A stretch of DNA of 64,000 nt from Flavimarina sp. Hel_I_48 (GCF_000733945.1 NZ_JPOL01000002.1:1923001-1987000); one strand, 5' to 3'. Shown: positions 50,539-60,675, numbered from the stretch's first letter. The notes: generated by a model not told the origin, from the letters alone. Numbers and translations: made by a program.

Positions 50539-51297
50539 TCAATCCAATTCCACTAAAATAGGGCAATGGTCGCTGTGTTTTGCTTCGCTTAAAATAACGG
50601 CGCGTTTGATTTTTTCCTGGAGTGGCGCGCTTACCATATTGTAATCTATTCTCCAGCCCTTGTTGTTCTGGCGTGCATTTGCACGATAGCTCCACCAGGA
50701 ATACTGCTCTGAATCTTCGTTGAGGTGGCGGAAGGAATCTATAAAACCACTATTAATAAAATCACCTATCCAGGCGCGTTCTACCGGTAGGAATCCACTG
50801 GTGTTTTTGAGGCGTACGGGATCGTGAATGTCAATAGCTTCATGACAAATATTGTAGTCACCGGCAATGACCAGATTGGGACGATCTATTTTCAGGTTAT
50901 TTATATAGTCCTGAAAAAGGGCCATATATTCCAGTTTATGGTCTAATCTGGCCGAATTTGTACCTGATGGTAAATACAGGCTCATTACTGATAAATCGCC
51001 AAAATCTGCCCTGATATTGCGGCCCTCAGCATCCATAGAAGGGATTCCCGTACCGTATTCAACATGGTCTGGTTGTTTTTTGCTCAAGATGGCCACGCCG
51101 CTATAGCCTTTTTTTTGCGCGCTGAACCAATAAGCGTGATAACCGGCTTCCTCAAAAATCCCGAGTTCCAGTTGTTCTTTATTGGCTTTGATTTCCTGAA
51201 TGCAAACGACATCAGGATCAGCGCTTTTTAGCCAGCCCATAAAGTTTTTTCTCAGTGCGGCACGTATACCGTTAACGTTATAAGAGATGATTTTCAT
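50539..51297 (-). CDS. xth: Exodeoxyribonuclease III (AP endonuclease)
   Basis: A 252-residue metal-dependent DNA repair nuclease that cuts at abasic sites and degrades 3' ends. The ATG at 51297 gives the family start MKIISYNVNGIRAALRKN. CIQEIKANKEQL, the GYSGVAILSKK loop, VIAGDYNICHEAIDIHDP with the catalytic D and N, and the final SDHCPILVELD are all present. The frame is open to 51345 through repeat DNA, which I do not use. It has no fusion or truncation. Confidence 0.94.
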   Translation of the reverse strand: MKIISYNVNGIRAALRKNFMGWLKSADPDVVCIQEIKANKEQLELGIFEEAGYHAYWFSAQKKGYSGVAILSKKQPDHVEYGTGIPSMDAEGRNIRADFGDLSVMSLYLPSGTNSARLDHKLEYMALFQDYINNLKIDRPNLVIAGDYNICHEAIDIHDPVRLKNTSGFLPVERAWIGDFINSGFIDSFRHLNEDSEQYSWWSYRANARQNNKGWRIDYNMVSAPLQEKIKRAVILSEAKHSDHCPILVELD

Positions 51298-51682
51298 AGA
51301 CGGCGAAGATACTGAATCCCGACTTAAATCCCCACCCGGCCTCAATCCCCTCCCGGCCTCCCCCAGGGGGAGGGGTTAAATTGCATACGGTTCCCCTCCT
51401 TTTTAAGGAGGGGTGGCAGCGCGAAGCGCTGAAGGGGTGGTTAAACACGGATTTTGAGGTTAATTTAAAATTCGTGTTCCCAACCTTCCGGCCGTAAAAG
51501 GCGGCCACCTTCCCTTGCTAAGGGAAGGAACTTTAAAAAATTCATTTTTTTGCTAAACAACTCAACAACTCAACAGTTCAACAAATAAACAAACAGCGAT
51601 TCTTCCGAAAACTCAGATTTCCATGAGACATTGCTTATTTTTGGCCAGTTTATACTAACGGGGCTTTCTTCCAGTTAACTAT
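51298..51682. repeat. Cluster of G/C-rich palindromic repeats
   Basis: The 385-base gap between the divergent xth and the large outer-membrane protein gene holds several hairpins: CCTCCCCCAGGGGGAGG (about 51357-51373), CCCCTCCTTTTTAAGGAGGGG (about 51394-51414), GCGCGAAGCGC (about 51420-51430) and CTTCCCTTGCTAAGGGAAG (about 51510-51528). CCCACCCGGCC and CCTCCCGGCC flank the first of them. They belong to the same family as 26479-26598. The rest, 51530-51682, is A/T-rich and shows a weak promoter-like TAACTATTTG. Confidence 0.7.
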
Positions 51683-51685
51683 TTG

Positions 51686-54600
51686 ATGCGTCATATCTTA
51701 CTGTTTTTGTTGGTTTCACTTCCTACGCTGCTCCTGGCGCAGGAGATCAGTGATCCCAATGCCCGCGAGAAACAGGTTATTGTTCAGGATTCGGTTGTAT
51801 TGGACAGTGTAAGCCTCAATCCGGTTTTGTTTGAGGTACAGTTCAAGAATGGCAAAATGCTGGACAGTACGCTTTATGACATAGATTATGGCCGGGCTGT
51901 CTTCCGCTTCCGCGAAAAAAACAAAGGTTCGCTTGATACGTTGACATTTAAATACCGCGTATATCCTGAATTCCTTTCCAGAAAATACTTTTTATATGAC
52001 CCAGAGCGGGTAGTGAGCAGTTCTGGCGCGCTTGATAAGGTACAGGCCCTTAGGGAGGAGCGTAATACGCCAGATTTTATGCCTTTTGACGGTCTCAATG
52101 TCTCTGGAAGTATCGTGCGTGGCGTGACCGTGGGCAATAACCAGAACAGCACGCTCAATTCTGAACTTGATCTGCAGATCAGTGGGCAGTTGAGCGAGAA
52201 AGTGGGTCTGCGGGCGTCTATACAAGATGCGAATATCCCGCAGCAAAACGGGGGTTACTCCCAGCGACTGGATGAATTTGACCAGATTTTTATTGAACTC
52301 TACAGCGATAATTGGAACATACGGGCGGGCGATATAAACCTGGAGGAAAATACATCCTATTTTGGCCGTTTCAATAAGAAAGTACAGGGGCTCTCCCTTG
52401 CCGGTACGCTGGATCATGAAGAAAGTAAAACGTCCCTTTTTGCCGCTGGTGCCCTGGTACGAGGAGTATTTACACAGAGCCGGTTTACCGGTCAGGAAGG
52501 GAATCAGGGCCCTTATAAACTGACTGGTCCCAATGGCGAGCTCTACGTTCTTATTGTGAGCGGCAGCGAGCGGGTTTATGTGAATGGCGTACTGTTGCAA
52601 CGCGGCGAAACCGAGGATTATGTGATAGATTACAATGCCGGCGAACTGAGTTTTAACCCCACATTTCCCATTACCAGTGAGATGCGTATTTCGGTGGAGT
52701 ATCAATACAGCGAACAGAATTTTACGCGGGTGATCGCTTACGGCGGAAGTGGCTTTCAAACGGATGATGAAAAATTTTCCCTGCGGGCACATGTTTATTC
52801 TGAAAGTGATGCAAAAAATCAGCCCCTTCTACAAAACCTCAACGAAGCGCAAGTGGATATCCTAAAGTCCGCTGGGGATGATCGCAGCCTCATGATCGCT
52901 CCCAGCGTTACGCCAGACAGTTATGACGAAAATAAAATCCTATATCGAACGGAAGTCCGTAATGGGCAGGATATCTATGTTTTTTCAACAGACCCAGAGG
53001 ACCAACTTTTTAATGTTCGGTTTACGCAAGTTGGTGCCGGGCAGGGCGATTATATACTGGCTTACGGCAATGCGATCTCTAATATTTATGAATACAGCGC
53101 GCCCATAAATGGCATCTCTCAGGGTGATTATGCGCCAGTTGTACAACTTTTTGCCCCTACAAAATTACAAATGGCGGTCGTGCAGGGCCAGTATGCACCT
53201 TCTGAAAAAACTGAAATTACCTTTGAAGGCGCTGGGAGCAAAAATGATCTCAATCTTTTTTCTGACCTTGACAATACCAATAATGACGGTTTTGCCGGTA
53301 AAATTGCTATAAATCAGCAGCTTTTTGAAAGACCTGAAAAAGACCAGTTGGAAGCCTTTGCCAATGTGGATTACATCCAGAAGGACTTTCGCAATGTGGA
53401 ACGGACCTATAACATTGAATTTTCGCGGGATTGGAACCTTCCGCTCCAGCCACAGGGGGACCAGACCTTTCTTACCACCGGCTTAAATTATGTGGAAAAT
53501 GAACATTCCATGCTCAGTTACCGTTTTGAAAATCTTACCTATTCAAATACGTATTCCGGTAACAGGCACAGTGTTTTAGGGGCTTATACAGGTTCAAAAT
53601 TCCGTGCCAATATAAATACCAGTTTTCTCAACACTAAAGCTGATACGGCAACCACACGCTTTTTTCGCTTACATTCCCGTGGAGTTTATGATCTGGGTAA
53701 ATCCTGGGTGGGCGCGCGGGTCAACGCAGAGGATAACGTTCAGGAAGACAATGCAGGGATAAATCCATTGAGCCAGCGTTTTCAGGCTTATGATGTGTTT
53801 GCCGGTTTAGGCGACAGTACCCGTGTTTTTGCGGAAATTGGTTACCGGTATCGTCTAAATGACAGTGTGCGCGATACAAACTTACAACGGGTAAATACCA
53901 GTAATACCTACTATTTGAAATCGCAATTTGTACAAAATGAAAATACGCGCCTCGGAATTTTTGTAAATTTCCGAAATCTAAACTACACCGAAGCCGAACG
54001 CGAAAACGAACAATCCATCAATAGCAGGTTGATCTATGATCAGGGTTTTTTCAACCAAATGCTTCGCTGGAATACCGTTTTTGAAACAAGTAGCGGCACC
54101 TTGCCCAGGCAGGAATTCACCTATGTAAATGTGGATGAAGGCCGCGGGACGCATACATGGAATGATTATAATAACGACGGAGTACAACAATTACAGGAAT
54201 TTGAAATCGCCCAATTTCAGGATCAGGCGGATTATATTCGGGTTTTGTTGCCTAACCGCGTTTTTGTAAAAACGCATCAGAATAAATTGAGTCAGTTGCT
54301 TACCCTTAACCCACAACAATGGTCTGGTCAGCAGGGGTTTAAAAAAGTATTTTCCCATTTTTACAATCAGACCAGTTATCTTATAGATCGCAAAGTGCTT
54401 CGGGAAGGAAATGTATTCAATTTGAATCCTTTTGAAAGCAGTGATAATGAACTGAGCCTGAATTTGAGTTTGAGAAACACGCTTTTTTTTAACCGCGGTA
54501 TTCAGAAATTTACGACGAGTTATACCTATTTAAGTACTAAAAGCACCAATTTACTGGCCATTGGCCTTCAGGAAAATGACCTGCACAGCCATCAATTCAA

Positions 54601-55102
54601 TTTTCTGCATAAAGTGAAGGAAAGTTATCTGGTAAATTTCAAAACCGAACTGGGCACAAATAGCAGCGCGTCAGAGAATTTTGAACAGCGCAATTTCAAA
54701 CTGGAAACGCTTGATCTACAACCCAGGCTCTCGTATTTGTTCAATGAACAATCGCGTATTGAAGCTTTTTATGGTTTTGGAAAGAAAGAAAACCAGTTGG
54801 GCGATAGGGAACAGCTTACGCAGCAGGATCTGGGCGTTGCCTTTAGCGTTGCGAATGCCGCAAAACTTTCATTGAACGGTGAACTCAAATACATTAACAA
54901 TGATTTTAGCGGAAGCGCTTTTTCACCCGTATCCTATCAAATGCTGGAAGGTTTGCAACCGGGCACGAATTTCACCTGGAACCTTATCGCCCAGCGCCGT
55001 TTGACACAATTTCTGGACTTGAATATTTCCTATTTTGGCCGAAAAAGCGAAACTACCCGAACGATTCATACGGGAACGGTACAGTTGCGGGCGTTTTTTT
55101 AA
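51686..55102 (+). CDS. Very large outer-membrane beta-barrel candidate, unknown function
   Basis: A 1138-residue exported protein with signal peptide (LLFLLVSLPTLLLAQ). Residues to about 130 look like a soluble beta domain, and most of the rest is alternating strands with many aromatic residues, such as GLRASIQDANIP, NWNIRAGDINLEE, IRISVEYQYSEQNF-like repeats and LNYVENEHSMLSYRFE. It ends in HTGTVQLRAFF; a terminal Phe is what the BAM machinery recognises. I do not recognise a characterised family. The ATG at 51686 is used; the frame is open from a TTG 3 bases before. Gene starts right after a repeat cluster. Confidence 0.72.
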   Translation: MRHILLFLLVSLPTLLLAQEISDPNAREKQVIVQDSVVLDSVSLNPVLFEVQFKNGKMLDSTLYDIDYGRAVFRFREKNKGSLDTLTFKYRVYPEFLSRKYFLYDPERVVSSSGALDKVQALREERNTPDFMPFDGLNVSGSIVRGVTVGNNQNSTLNSELDLQISGQLSEKVGLRASIQDANIPQQNGGYSQRLDEFDQIFIELYSDNWNIRAGDINLEENTSYFGRFNKKVQGLSLAGTLDHEESKTSLFAAGALVRGVFTQSRFTGQEGNQGPYKLTGPNGELYVLIVSGSERVYVNGVLLQRGETEDYVIDYNAGELSFNPTFPITSEMRISVEYQYSEQNFTRVIAYGGSGFQTDDEKFSLRAHVYSESDAKNQPLLQNLNEAQVDILKSAGDDRSLMIAPSVTPDSYDENKILYRTEVRNGQDIYVFSTDPEDQLFNVRFTQVGAGQGDYILAYGNAISNIYEYSAPINGISQGDYAPVVQLFAPTKLQMAVVQGQYAPSEKTEITFEGAGSKNDLNLFSDLDNTNNDGFAGKIAINQQLFERPEKDQLEAFANVDYIQKDFRNVERTYNIEFSRDWNLPLQPQGDQTFLTTGLNYVENEHSMLSYRFENLTYSNTYSGNRHSVLGAYTGSKFRANINTSFLNTKADTATTRFFRLHSRGVYDLGKSWVGARVNAEDNVQEDNAGINPLSQRFQAYDVFAGLGDSTRVFAEIGYRYRLNDSVRDTNLQRVNTSNTYYLKSQFVQNENTRLGIFVNFRNLNYTEAERENEQSINSRLIYDQGFFNQMLRWNTVFETSSGTLPRQEFTYVNVDEGRGTHTWNDYNNDGVQQLQEFEIAQFQDQADYIRVLLPNRVFVKTHQNKLSQLLTLNPQQWSGQQGFKKVFSHFYNQTSYLIDRKVLREGNVFNLNPFESSDNELSLNLSLRNTLFFNRGIQKFTTSYTYLSTKSTNLLAIGLQENDLHSHQFNFLHKVKESYLVNFKTELGTNSSASENFEQRNFKLETLDLQPRLSYLFNEQSRIEAFYGFGKKENQLGDREQLTQQDLGVAFSVANAAKLSLNGELKYINNDFSGSAFSPVSYQMLEGLQPGTNFTWNLIAQRRLTQFLDLNISYFGRKSETTRTIHTGTVQLRAFF

Positions 55103-55258
55103 AAGCAAGTTTATAATTACTTTTATTGAACATGGAATAAGTAATCCCTAGTTCTAATAATAAAAAATTTGAGATTTACTTCAAAATCCTTCTAATTGGA
55201 TTCAAGTTACGGCAGGTTTATTAATACTGGCTATAAAAAGCGACACTTTGTATCTAAT

Positions 55259-55411
55259 TCACTTTTTATCTGGTAATTTACCAGTTTCAAGCATTTTATT
55301 TGCCTTTTCTAACTTTTTGGGAAACCTTATTTTATCGCGCAATTTGTTTAGATTTTCATCTATGACTACAAGTGGACGATTTTTGTTTGCTATGTTATCT
55401 ACAGTTTTCAT
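55259..55411 (-). CDS. Small hypothetical protein (50 residues)
   Basis: A frame of exactly 50 codons from ATG (55409-55411) to TGA (55259-55261) inside the 390-base gap. The peptide reads as a lysine-rich helical protein: MKTVDNIANKNRPLVVIDEN, then LNKLRDKIRFPKKLEKANKM and LETGKLPDKK. Its composition and codon use look like real coding DNA, much more than the hydrophobic TTG-started frame on the other strand. It resembles, loosely, the C-terminal half of some antitoxins, but no toxin is near. The rest of 55103-55492 shows nothing I recognise. Confidence 0.45.
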   Translation of the reverse strand: MKTVDNIANKNRPLVVIDENLNKLRDKIRFPKKLEKANKMLETGKLPDKK

Positions 55412-55492
55412 TATTGCTTTTCAGCAAATAAGATATGAAATTTGGTTTTAACAGTAGGTTTTTAAAAGCATAGTTTATTATTCAACTCCATA

Positions 55493-58489
55493 TTACTTCA
55501 CAAAAATCTTCCTGACAATACCTTCCTCATCAGTACCTATGCGCACGATATAAATTCCGGTAGCGGCGTAGGACATATCGAGATCGTATATAAAGTTTCC
55601 ATTTATAGGTTCGATACGATTCTGAACCAGTTTTTGACCGGTAATAGTGAATACATTAACAATCATGTCCTCTTCAAAATCAGTATCGCGCAATAGGATT
55701 CCGTAGTTTTTGTTGTCTTCGGTAAGAATGACGAGTTCGCCTTCTTCCAGCGGGATACCACGTACGATCGAAGAATCAAATAAGGTAAGGGTAAAATCAT
55801 TGGTACGGCCAAATTCTAAAAATCCACAGGGATCATTTAAGTTTCCGGGCTCGTTGACATCTTTTCCGCGTACGCGCATGCGGTACTTGCCCATAGCGAC
55901 ATTTTCAGGAAGGTCTAAAGTAAATGCTTCATCACTATTGGCCGCCCCCACCGATCCTGCTGCAACCCGTTCACCAGCTTCAAAAGCACCATTGTTGTTG
56001 AAATCCACAAAAATGATGTAAGCCGAATTTTCATAACCCATTTGCAGCGTACCGCTTCGTATATTTTCTTCGGCGAGATCAATGGCAAATTCCACTTCGG
56101 TATTATTAGCATAACCGTCTGGAGTGCATTCGGTTTGTATACTGATGTCAGCAAAATCGATTTGTATGACCCCGTCGTTATAATCACGACAGTTAGAGCC
56201 CGGGCTGCAATAAAAATTGCTCACCGTTTTGTATATGGAATCATTACCGGGAATGGCATCATTTTCAAGTGCGGTTGTAGTAAATAAGCGATAATCACCC
56301 AGCGCAGCAAGATCTGCCGTCTGATCAAATGTATAATTGATCGTTGCGGCCGGTTCTAATGTAACAGGTGCTACCTCTTCTACATTTTCACCATCATTTA
56401 AAGAAAACCGCACAGGAATATCCTGCTGCGGCAGCCCACCGTAATTGGTTATTGCAACGGTCACACTCTCACTACTGGTCTGTCCCCCTCTTGTTATGGG
56501 GGAAACAATTTCTGAGATACCTACATCGCGTCCGGGTATATGAAGCACCTCTACGGTTTGTAGATCATTATCAGGGTTCTCGTCGCCATTCAGTAGGGTG
56601 GTTGCAGTAATTTGGTAGGTTTGTCCCACCGTAGCGAGGTCTGCCGTCTTGGCAAAAGTGAATTCGGCAGTTTCATTGAAGGCGATTGTGCCCGTGAATG
56701 TTTCGGTAAAAAACTCGCCGTTGTCAATCTGGTAAGAAATATCAAAATTTCCCTGCGGAAGTAGGCCTGCGTTTCGAATTTCAACCCTGATTTCTTCGGT
56801 TGAGGTAAGGGTGCCCTCCTGCGGACTCAAAATTTCTGAAATCTGAACGTCTGTATTGACCCCGGGCTGCAGCTTAAAAACACCTACAACGTCAATCAAT
56901 CCCGGCCCAAAATATTCTGACACAAACCACATGGTTTCCTGATCATTGGGATCAAGGGTCATGTGCGTGTAATCTGCATAACGCGAAAAAGGATTGTTTG
57001 CGGTGCTTTGCGCAATAAGTGTTTGCGGCACAGACATGGTGCCGCGTGCATCGTTAGGGTAACGGCCGGTATAGTTTATGGCAAGCATATTTTCTGTATC
57101 TACGGTAGTAAATCCCATACCTATATTGGCATTTTTGTCCTGCACCATACTTGCGGCAAATGCGTTCTGCCCGTCTGGCGAAACGTAGGTTCCCTCCTGA
57201 AAAATGCTCCACGGTTCTCCAGCCGAGCGTTGTCTCAGCTCGTACCAGCGCACGCCGGCCTGCTCTTCCGCGTCTGCGGAAACATCAACCACAAAATTAA
57301 AAACAGCGGAATTATAACCGGGAAATGCCCTAAACTGTGCCTGGTTCATGATCGTGGCCTGTAGTGCATCTATATCTGGGCCAGAGGGTTGCCTTAAATT
57401 TTCAAAACTTCCGCCGTCAAAAACACTTTTGAATGGTACTGTGGGGATGATTTGTGGTGCGGAAACGCTGGAATTTTCAGGCGTTTGCCAGTCAGTACTT
57501 ACCGTCCATACTTTAAGATGGTCGTCAGCGATGCCCTGCCAGGCATCATCCTGCATAAAAACCAGTGAAGCGCCGCCGTTTTCCGGAAGTTCATCATAAC
57601 CCACATTAAAAAACTGCGGACTGTAAAAGCTATTGCGCTGCAGGCCGGGTAGGGCAAAAGAGAGAAAACCGGGCGCGCCGCCCACTAGCATACTATCGCG
57701 CTGCATCACAAAAACATTGGCGCCAGTGGCATCAGGATCACGGTTGGGATTGGTCTCAATATTTGAGGTAATGTAATATCCATCCCGCCAAATGGAGTAT
57801 TTGGGGTAATCTGGGAATGCGCCGGTCTCAAAACCTGCCGTATAAATATACCAACCACTATTGACCGGATCTGGCCCCATGGAAATGGCTACGTTAAGAC
57901 CATCCTGAAAACCCTCTTTGTCGTCTTTATCTTCAAACTGGGTAATCATAAAGCGATCTGCGGCAGCATCGTATAAAACAATGGGATCACCAGCGGTATT
58001 GTCAGGAAACAAGGTAGAAAGGGAAGCGTCATCTATAAGCTTATTGCCGTTTTTATCAAAAATACTAAAAGCGGTATTCCAGGCGGCCACATAATGATTA
58101 GGGCCTACAGCACCCGTGGGATCTGAGGGCACGGGGTCTGAACTGGTAGAAACGTGTGCATCAAAAACCCGTATGGGGCTGGAGTCATACAAACGATTTA
58201 CACTTTTCTTAGAAGGCTCTGCCAGAGGATCACCATTCTTAGGAAATCCTTTTCCGGGAATGGTTGTGTTCGCTCCGCGGCGTTTGGGATTTACTTCTTT
58301 TTTCTCACCTTGTGTATTGCTTTTTATAAATGTACCCTGCTTGATTTGTTGAGATAAGCTGGGAACTTTAGCTACAAACCTGAGTTTACTAATCCGGGAG
58401 GGAGCATTCTTTTCCTGGCCGTAAGAAAATTGACCAAAAAAGCTGAAAAACAGTAAAAAAACGATGAAAAATAAGGATGTAGGCTTCAT
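55493..58489 (-). CDS. Secreted multidomain protein with T9SS sorting domain
   Basis: A 998-residue protein exported first by Sec (signal SLFFIVFLLFFSFFGQFSYG) and then by the type IX secretion system. A large N-terminal beta-propeller-like part (about 100-530) has VGPNHYVAAWNTAFSIFDKN. Two CARDB-like domains of about 110 residues follow (TSTEEIRVEIRNAGLLPQGN and SSESVTVAITNYGGLPQQDI). Then comes a GEVED-type domain with CRDYNDGVIQIDFADISI and FVDFNNNGAFEAGERVAAG. The final 80 residues form the type A sorting domain with VFTITGQKLVQNRI, GIYIVRIGTDEEG and the ending VRKIFVK. Function of the cargo is unknown. Confidence 0.88.
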   Translation of the reverse strand: MKPTSLFFIVFLLFFSFFGQFSYGQEKNAPSRISKLRFVAKVPSLSQQIKQGTFIKSNTQGEKKEVNPKRRGANTTIPGKGFPKNGDPLAEPSKKSVNRLYDSSPIRVFDAHVSTSSDPVPSDPTGAVGPNHYVAAWNTAFSIFDKNGNKLIDDASLSTLFPDNTAGDPIVLYDAAADRFMITQFEDKDDKEGFQDGLNVAISMGPDPVNSGWYIYTAGFETGAFPDYPKYSIWRDGYYITSNIETNPNRDPDATGANVFVMQRDSMLVGGAPGFLSFALPGLQRNSFYSPQFFNVGYDELPENGGASLVFMQDDAWQGIADDHLKVWTVSTDWQTPENSSVSAPQIIPTVPFKSVFDGGSFENLRQPSGPDIDALQATIMNQAQFRAFPGYNSAVFNFVVDVSADAEEQAGVRWYELRQRSAGEPWSIFQEGTYVSPDGQNAFAASMVQDKNANIGMGFTTVDTENMLAINYTGRYPNDARGTMSVPQTLIAQSTANNPFSRYADYTHMTLDPNDQETMWFVSEYFGPGLIDVVGVFKLQPGVNTDVQISEILSPQEGTLTSTEEIRVEIRNAGLLPQGNFDISYQIDNGEFFTETFTGTIAFNETAEFTFAKTADLATVGQTYQITATTLLNGDENPDNDLQTVEVLHIPGRDVGISEIVSPITRGGQTSSESVTVAITNYGGLPQQDIPVRFSLNDGENVEEVAPVTLEPAATINYTFDQTADLAALGDYRLFTTTALENDAIPGNDSIYKTVSNFYCSPGSNCRDYNDGVIQIDFADISIQTECTPDGYANNTEVEFAIDLAEENIRSGTLQMGYENSAYIIFVDFNNNGAFEAGERVAAGSVGAANSDEAFTLDLPENVAMGKYRMRVRGKDVNEPGNLNDPCGFLEFGRTNDFTLTLFDSSIVRGIPLEEGELVILTEDNKNYGILLRDTDFEEDMIVNVFTITGQKLVQNRIEPINGNFIYDLDMSYAATGIYIVRIGTDEEGIVRKIFVK

Positions 58490-59103
58490 GAACTATACAA
58501 TCAGATAACTAAAAATGCTGTTTGAGGCGTATGTCTAAAAATACGTAAGCTTGTCAATTATAGTTCAAAAAGCACAGAAAACACGATGATTGACGTTAAA
58601 AATCGATTTTTAATTTATTTTTAGAAAATTACTAGGATTCTAGGAAAAGGGGAAATACTGGAATCTGTTCTTTATACTTAATAATTTCATATTTGATAAC
58701 GATTGATCGTAAGAATTGATCCGATAGTTTTATTTAAGTAGTATCCTTAATGAAACAGTTCGTAAGTTCTAACTATAAAGTATAAAATATAAAATTTCTC
58801 TAAATATACACGTCATTTTTTGGGTTGGGAGTAGTGGTAATAAAACCAAAATCATGATCTGGAAACACATTTTGCGTTAGGGATTGAAGTGGAAATCCTT
58901 TTTGCGAGGCACGAGCAAAAAGATTACAGTGCAAAGCCCTACCCGTAGGGAAACGCCCCAGAAATAACTCAAATAGACAAAAAAGCCGAAAAATCATGCA
59001 ATTCTCGTAACTCTTAAAGCTATTTATAGTTATGTTCTAACACTTTCTGGCCATTAAGCAAATTTAAACCATACCGCATCAAATCTCATTATTTACCTCA
59101 AAA
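58490..59103. other. Long intergenic region
   Basis: 614 bases between two minus-strand genes. The first 380 are A/T-rich, with no frame or structure I accept; promoters of the T9SS protein should be here. A REP-like element lies at 58874-58958. The stretch behind it to 59103 is empty apart from the end of the glyS mRNA region. Confidence 0.6.
58874..58958. repeat. Solitary REP-like element, inverted
   Basis: GCGTTAGGGATTG on the left and GTAGGGAAACGCCC on the right are the reverse complement of the ends seen at 11233 and 20528. The inner arms CCTTTTTGC and GCAAAAAG pair around GAGGCACGA. Confidence 0.85.
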
Positions 59104-60639
59104 TCAGCTCATCCAGTGCTTAAAATCAACTTTTTCATGTAAAAACTGACTCAGTTTGTCAATTGGGATACGCACCTGTTCCATACTATCGCGATCCCTA
59201 ACGGTCACCGCGTTATCCTCTTTTGTCTCATGGTCTACGGTGATACAAAAAGGAGTTCCTGCCGCATCCTGCCTGCGGTAACGACGGCCCACGGCGTCTT
59301 TCTCATCATAATCGACATTAAAATCCCATTTGAGGTCATCTACAATTTGCTGTGCGATTTCTGGAAGTCCGTCTTTTTTGAGCAAAGGAAACACTGCCGC
59401 CTTAAAAGGAGCAAGCACTGATGGGATTTTTAGCACGGTACGCGTACTGCCGTTCTCAAGTTCTTCTTCTTCCAGAGCCTTAGAGAATACAGCAAGGAAC
59501 ATGCGGTCCAGACCTATGGAAGTTTCCACCACATAAGGGACGTAGCTTTCATTGAGTTCATGGTCAAAAAACTGCAATTTCTTGCCAGAATGCTCTTCAT
59601 GCGCTTTTAGGTCAAAATCGGTACGGCTGTGAATACCTTCCAGTTCTTTAAAGCCAAAAGGGAAATTAAATTCAATATCTGCCGCCGCGTTCGCATAATG
59701 TGCCATTTTCTCATGGTCGTGAAAACGGTAATTTTCTTCGCCCAGACCCAGGGAAAGATGCCATTTCATACGTGTTTCCTTCCAGTGCTCATACCATTTC
59801 AATTCCTCGCCGGGGCGAACGAAAAACTGCATTTCCATCTGTTCAAATTCCCGCATGCGGAAGATAAACTGCCTGGCGACGATCTCGTTTCTAAAGGCTT
59901 TTCCCGTCTGCGCGATACCAAATGGAATTTTCATCCTTCCGCTTTTCTGTACGTTGAGAAAGTTTACAAAGATACCCTGGGCGGTTTCTGGTCTTAAAAA
60001 CAAATCTGTCGCATTTTCTGCGGAAGCGCCCAGTTTTGTGCCAAACATGAGGTTGAACTGGCGCACATCAGTCCAGTTCCTGGAGCCGGTATCAGGATCT
60101 GCGATTTCAAGTTCTTCAATAAGTGCTTTTACATCTGCAAGATCTTCGGCTTCCAGCGAGCGCGCCATACGTTTTATGACGCGATCCTGTTCTTCGCGGT
60201 AGCGTACCACGCGCGGGTTTGTATTTACAAATTCGTTTTCATCAAAGGCATCCCCAAAGCGTTTTTTGGCTTTTTCGATCTCTTTTTGGGCTTTTTGGTT
60301 CAGTTTTTCAGCATAATCTTCAATAAGCACATCAGCACGATAGCGCTTTTTAGAATCTTTATTGTCAATAAGGGGATCGTTAAAAGCATCAACGTGGCCA
60401 GAAGCCTTCCACGTGGTAGGGTGCATAAAAATGGAAGCATCAAGGCCCACGATATTTTCATGCAAGTGCACCATACTTTTCCACCAGTATTCCCTTATGT
60501 TTTTCTTGAGTTCTGCACCATTCTGGCCATAATCATACACGGCACTTAGCCCGTCATAGATCTCGCTGCTGCTAAAGATATAGCCGTATTCTTTTGCGTG
60601 GGAGATTACTCTTTTAAACTGATCATCTGGTTGTGCCAT
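59104..60639 (-). CDS. glyS: Glycyl-tRNA synthetase (single-chain type)
   Basis: Charges tRNA-Gly with glycine. The 511-residue class II enzyme is of the homodimeric type, not the alpha/beta type of proteobacteria. Motif 1 region has YIFSSSEIYDGLSAVYDYGQ. Motif 2 is FRNEIVARQFIFRMREFEQM, and motif 3 is the ETSIGLDRMFLA segment. The C-terminal anticodon-binding domain ends with TVRDRDSMEQVRIPI and DFKHWMS. The frame is open to 60678, but the ATG at 60639 (MAQPDDQFKRVISHAKEYGY) is the standard start. Confidence 0.95.
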   Translation of the reverse strand: MAQPDDQFKRVISHAKEYGYIFSSSEIYDGLSAVYDYGQNGAELKKNIREYWWKSMVHLHENIVGLDASIFMHPTTWKASGHVDAFNDPLIDNKDSKKRYRADVLIEDYAEKLNQKAQKEIEKAKKRFGDAFDENEFVNTNPRVVRYREEQDRVIKRMARSLEAEDLADVKALIEELEIADPDTGSRNWTDVRQFNLMFGTKLGASAENATDLFLRPETAQGIFVNFLNVQKSGRMKIPFGIAQTGKAFRNEIVARQFIFRMREFEQMEMQFFVRPGEELKWYEHWKETRMKWHLSLGLGEENYRFHDHEKMAHYANAAADIEFNFPFGFKELEGIHSRTDFDLKAHEEHSGKKLQFFDHELNESYVPYVVETSIGLDRMFLAVFSKALEEEELENGSTRTVLKIPSVLAPFKAAVFPLLKKDGLPEIAQQIVDDLKWDFNVDYDEKDAVGRRYRRQDAAGTPFCITVDHETKEDNAVTVRDRDSMEQVRIPIDKLSQFLHEKVDFKHWMS

Positions 60640-60675
60640 GTTGCTGTTGTGGTATTTATTGCGTAAAACGAAAGG

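Noticed and set aside
50539..51345. Longer N-terminus of exodeoxyribonuclease III
   Set aside because: The added residues are encoded by repeat DNA, and the family starts at MKIISYNVNG.
55248..55451. 67-residue hydrophobic frame on the plus strand
   Set aside because: It starts at a TTG without context and is antisense to a better 50-codon frame; hydrophobicity is what the antisense of a lysine-rich helix gives.
58800..58997. Open frame across the REP element before glyS
   Set aside because: Most of it is the palindromic repeat read in one frame; similar frames exist in every copy.
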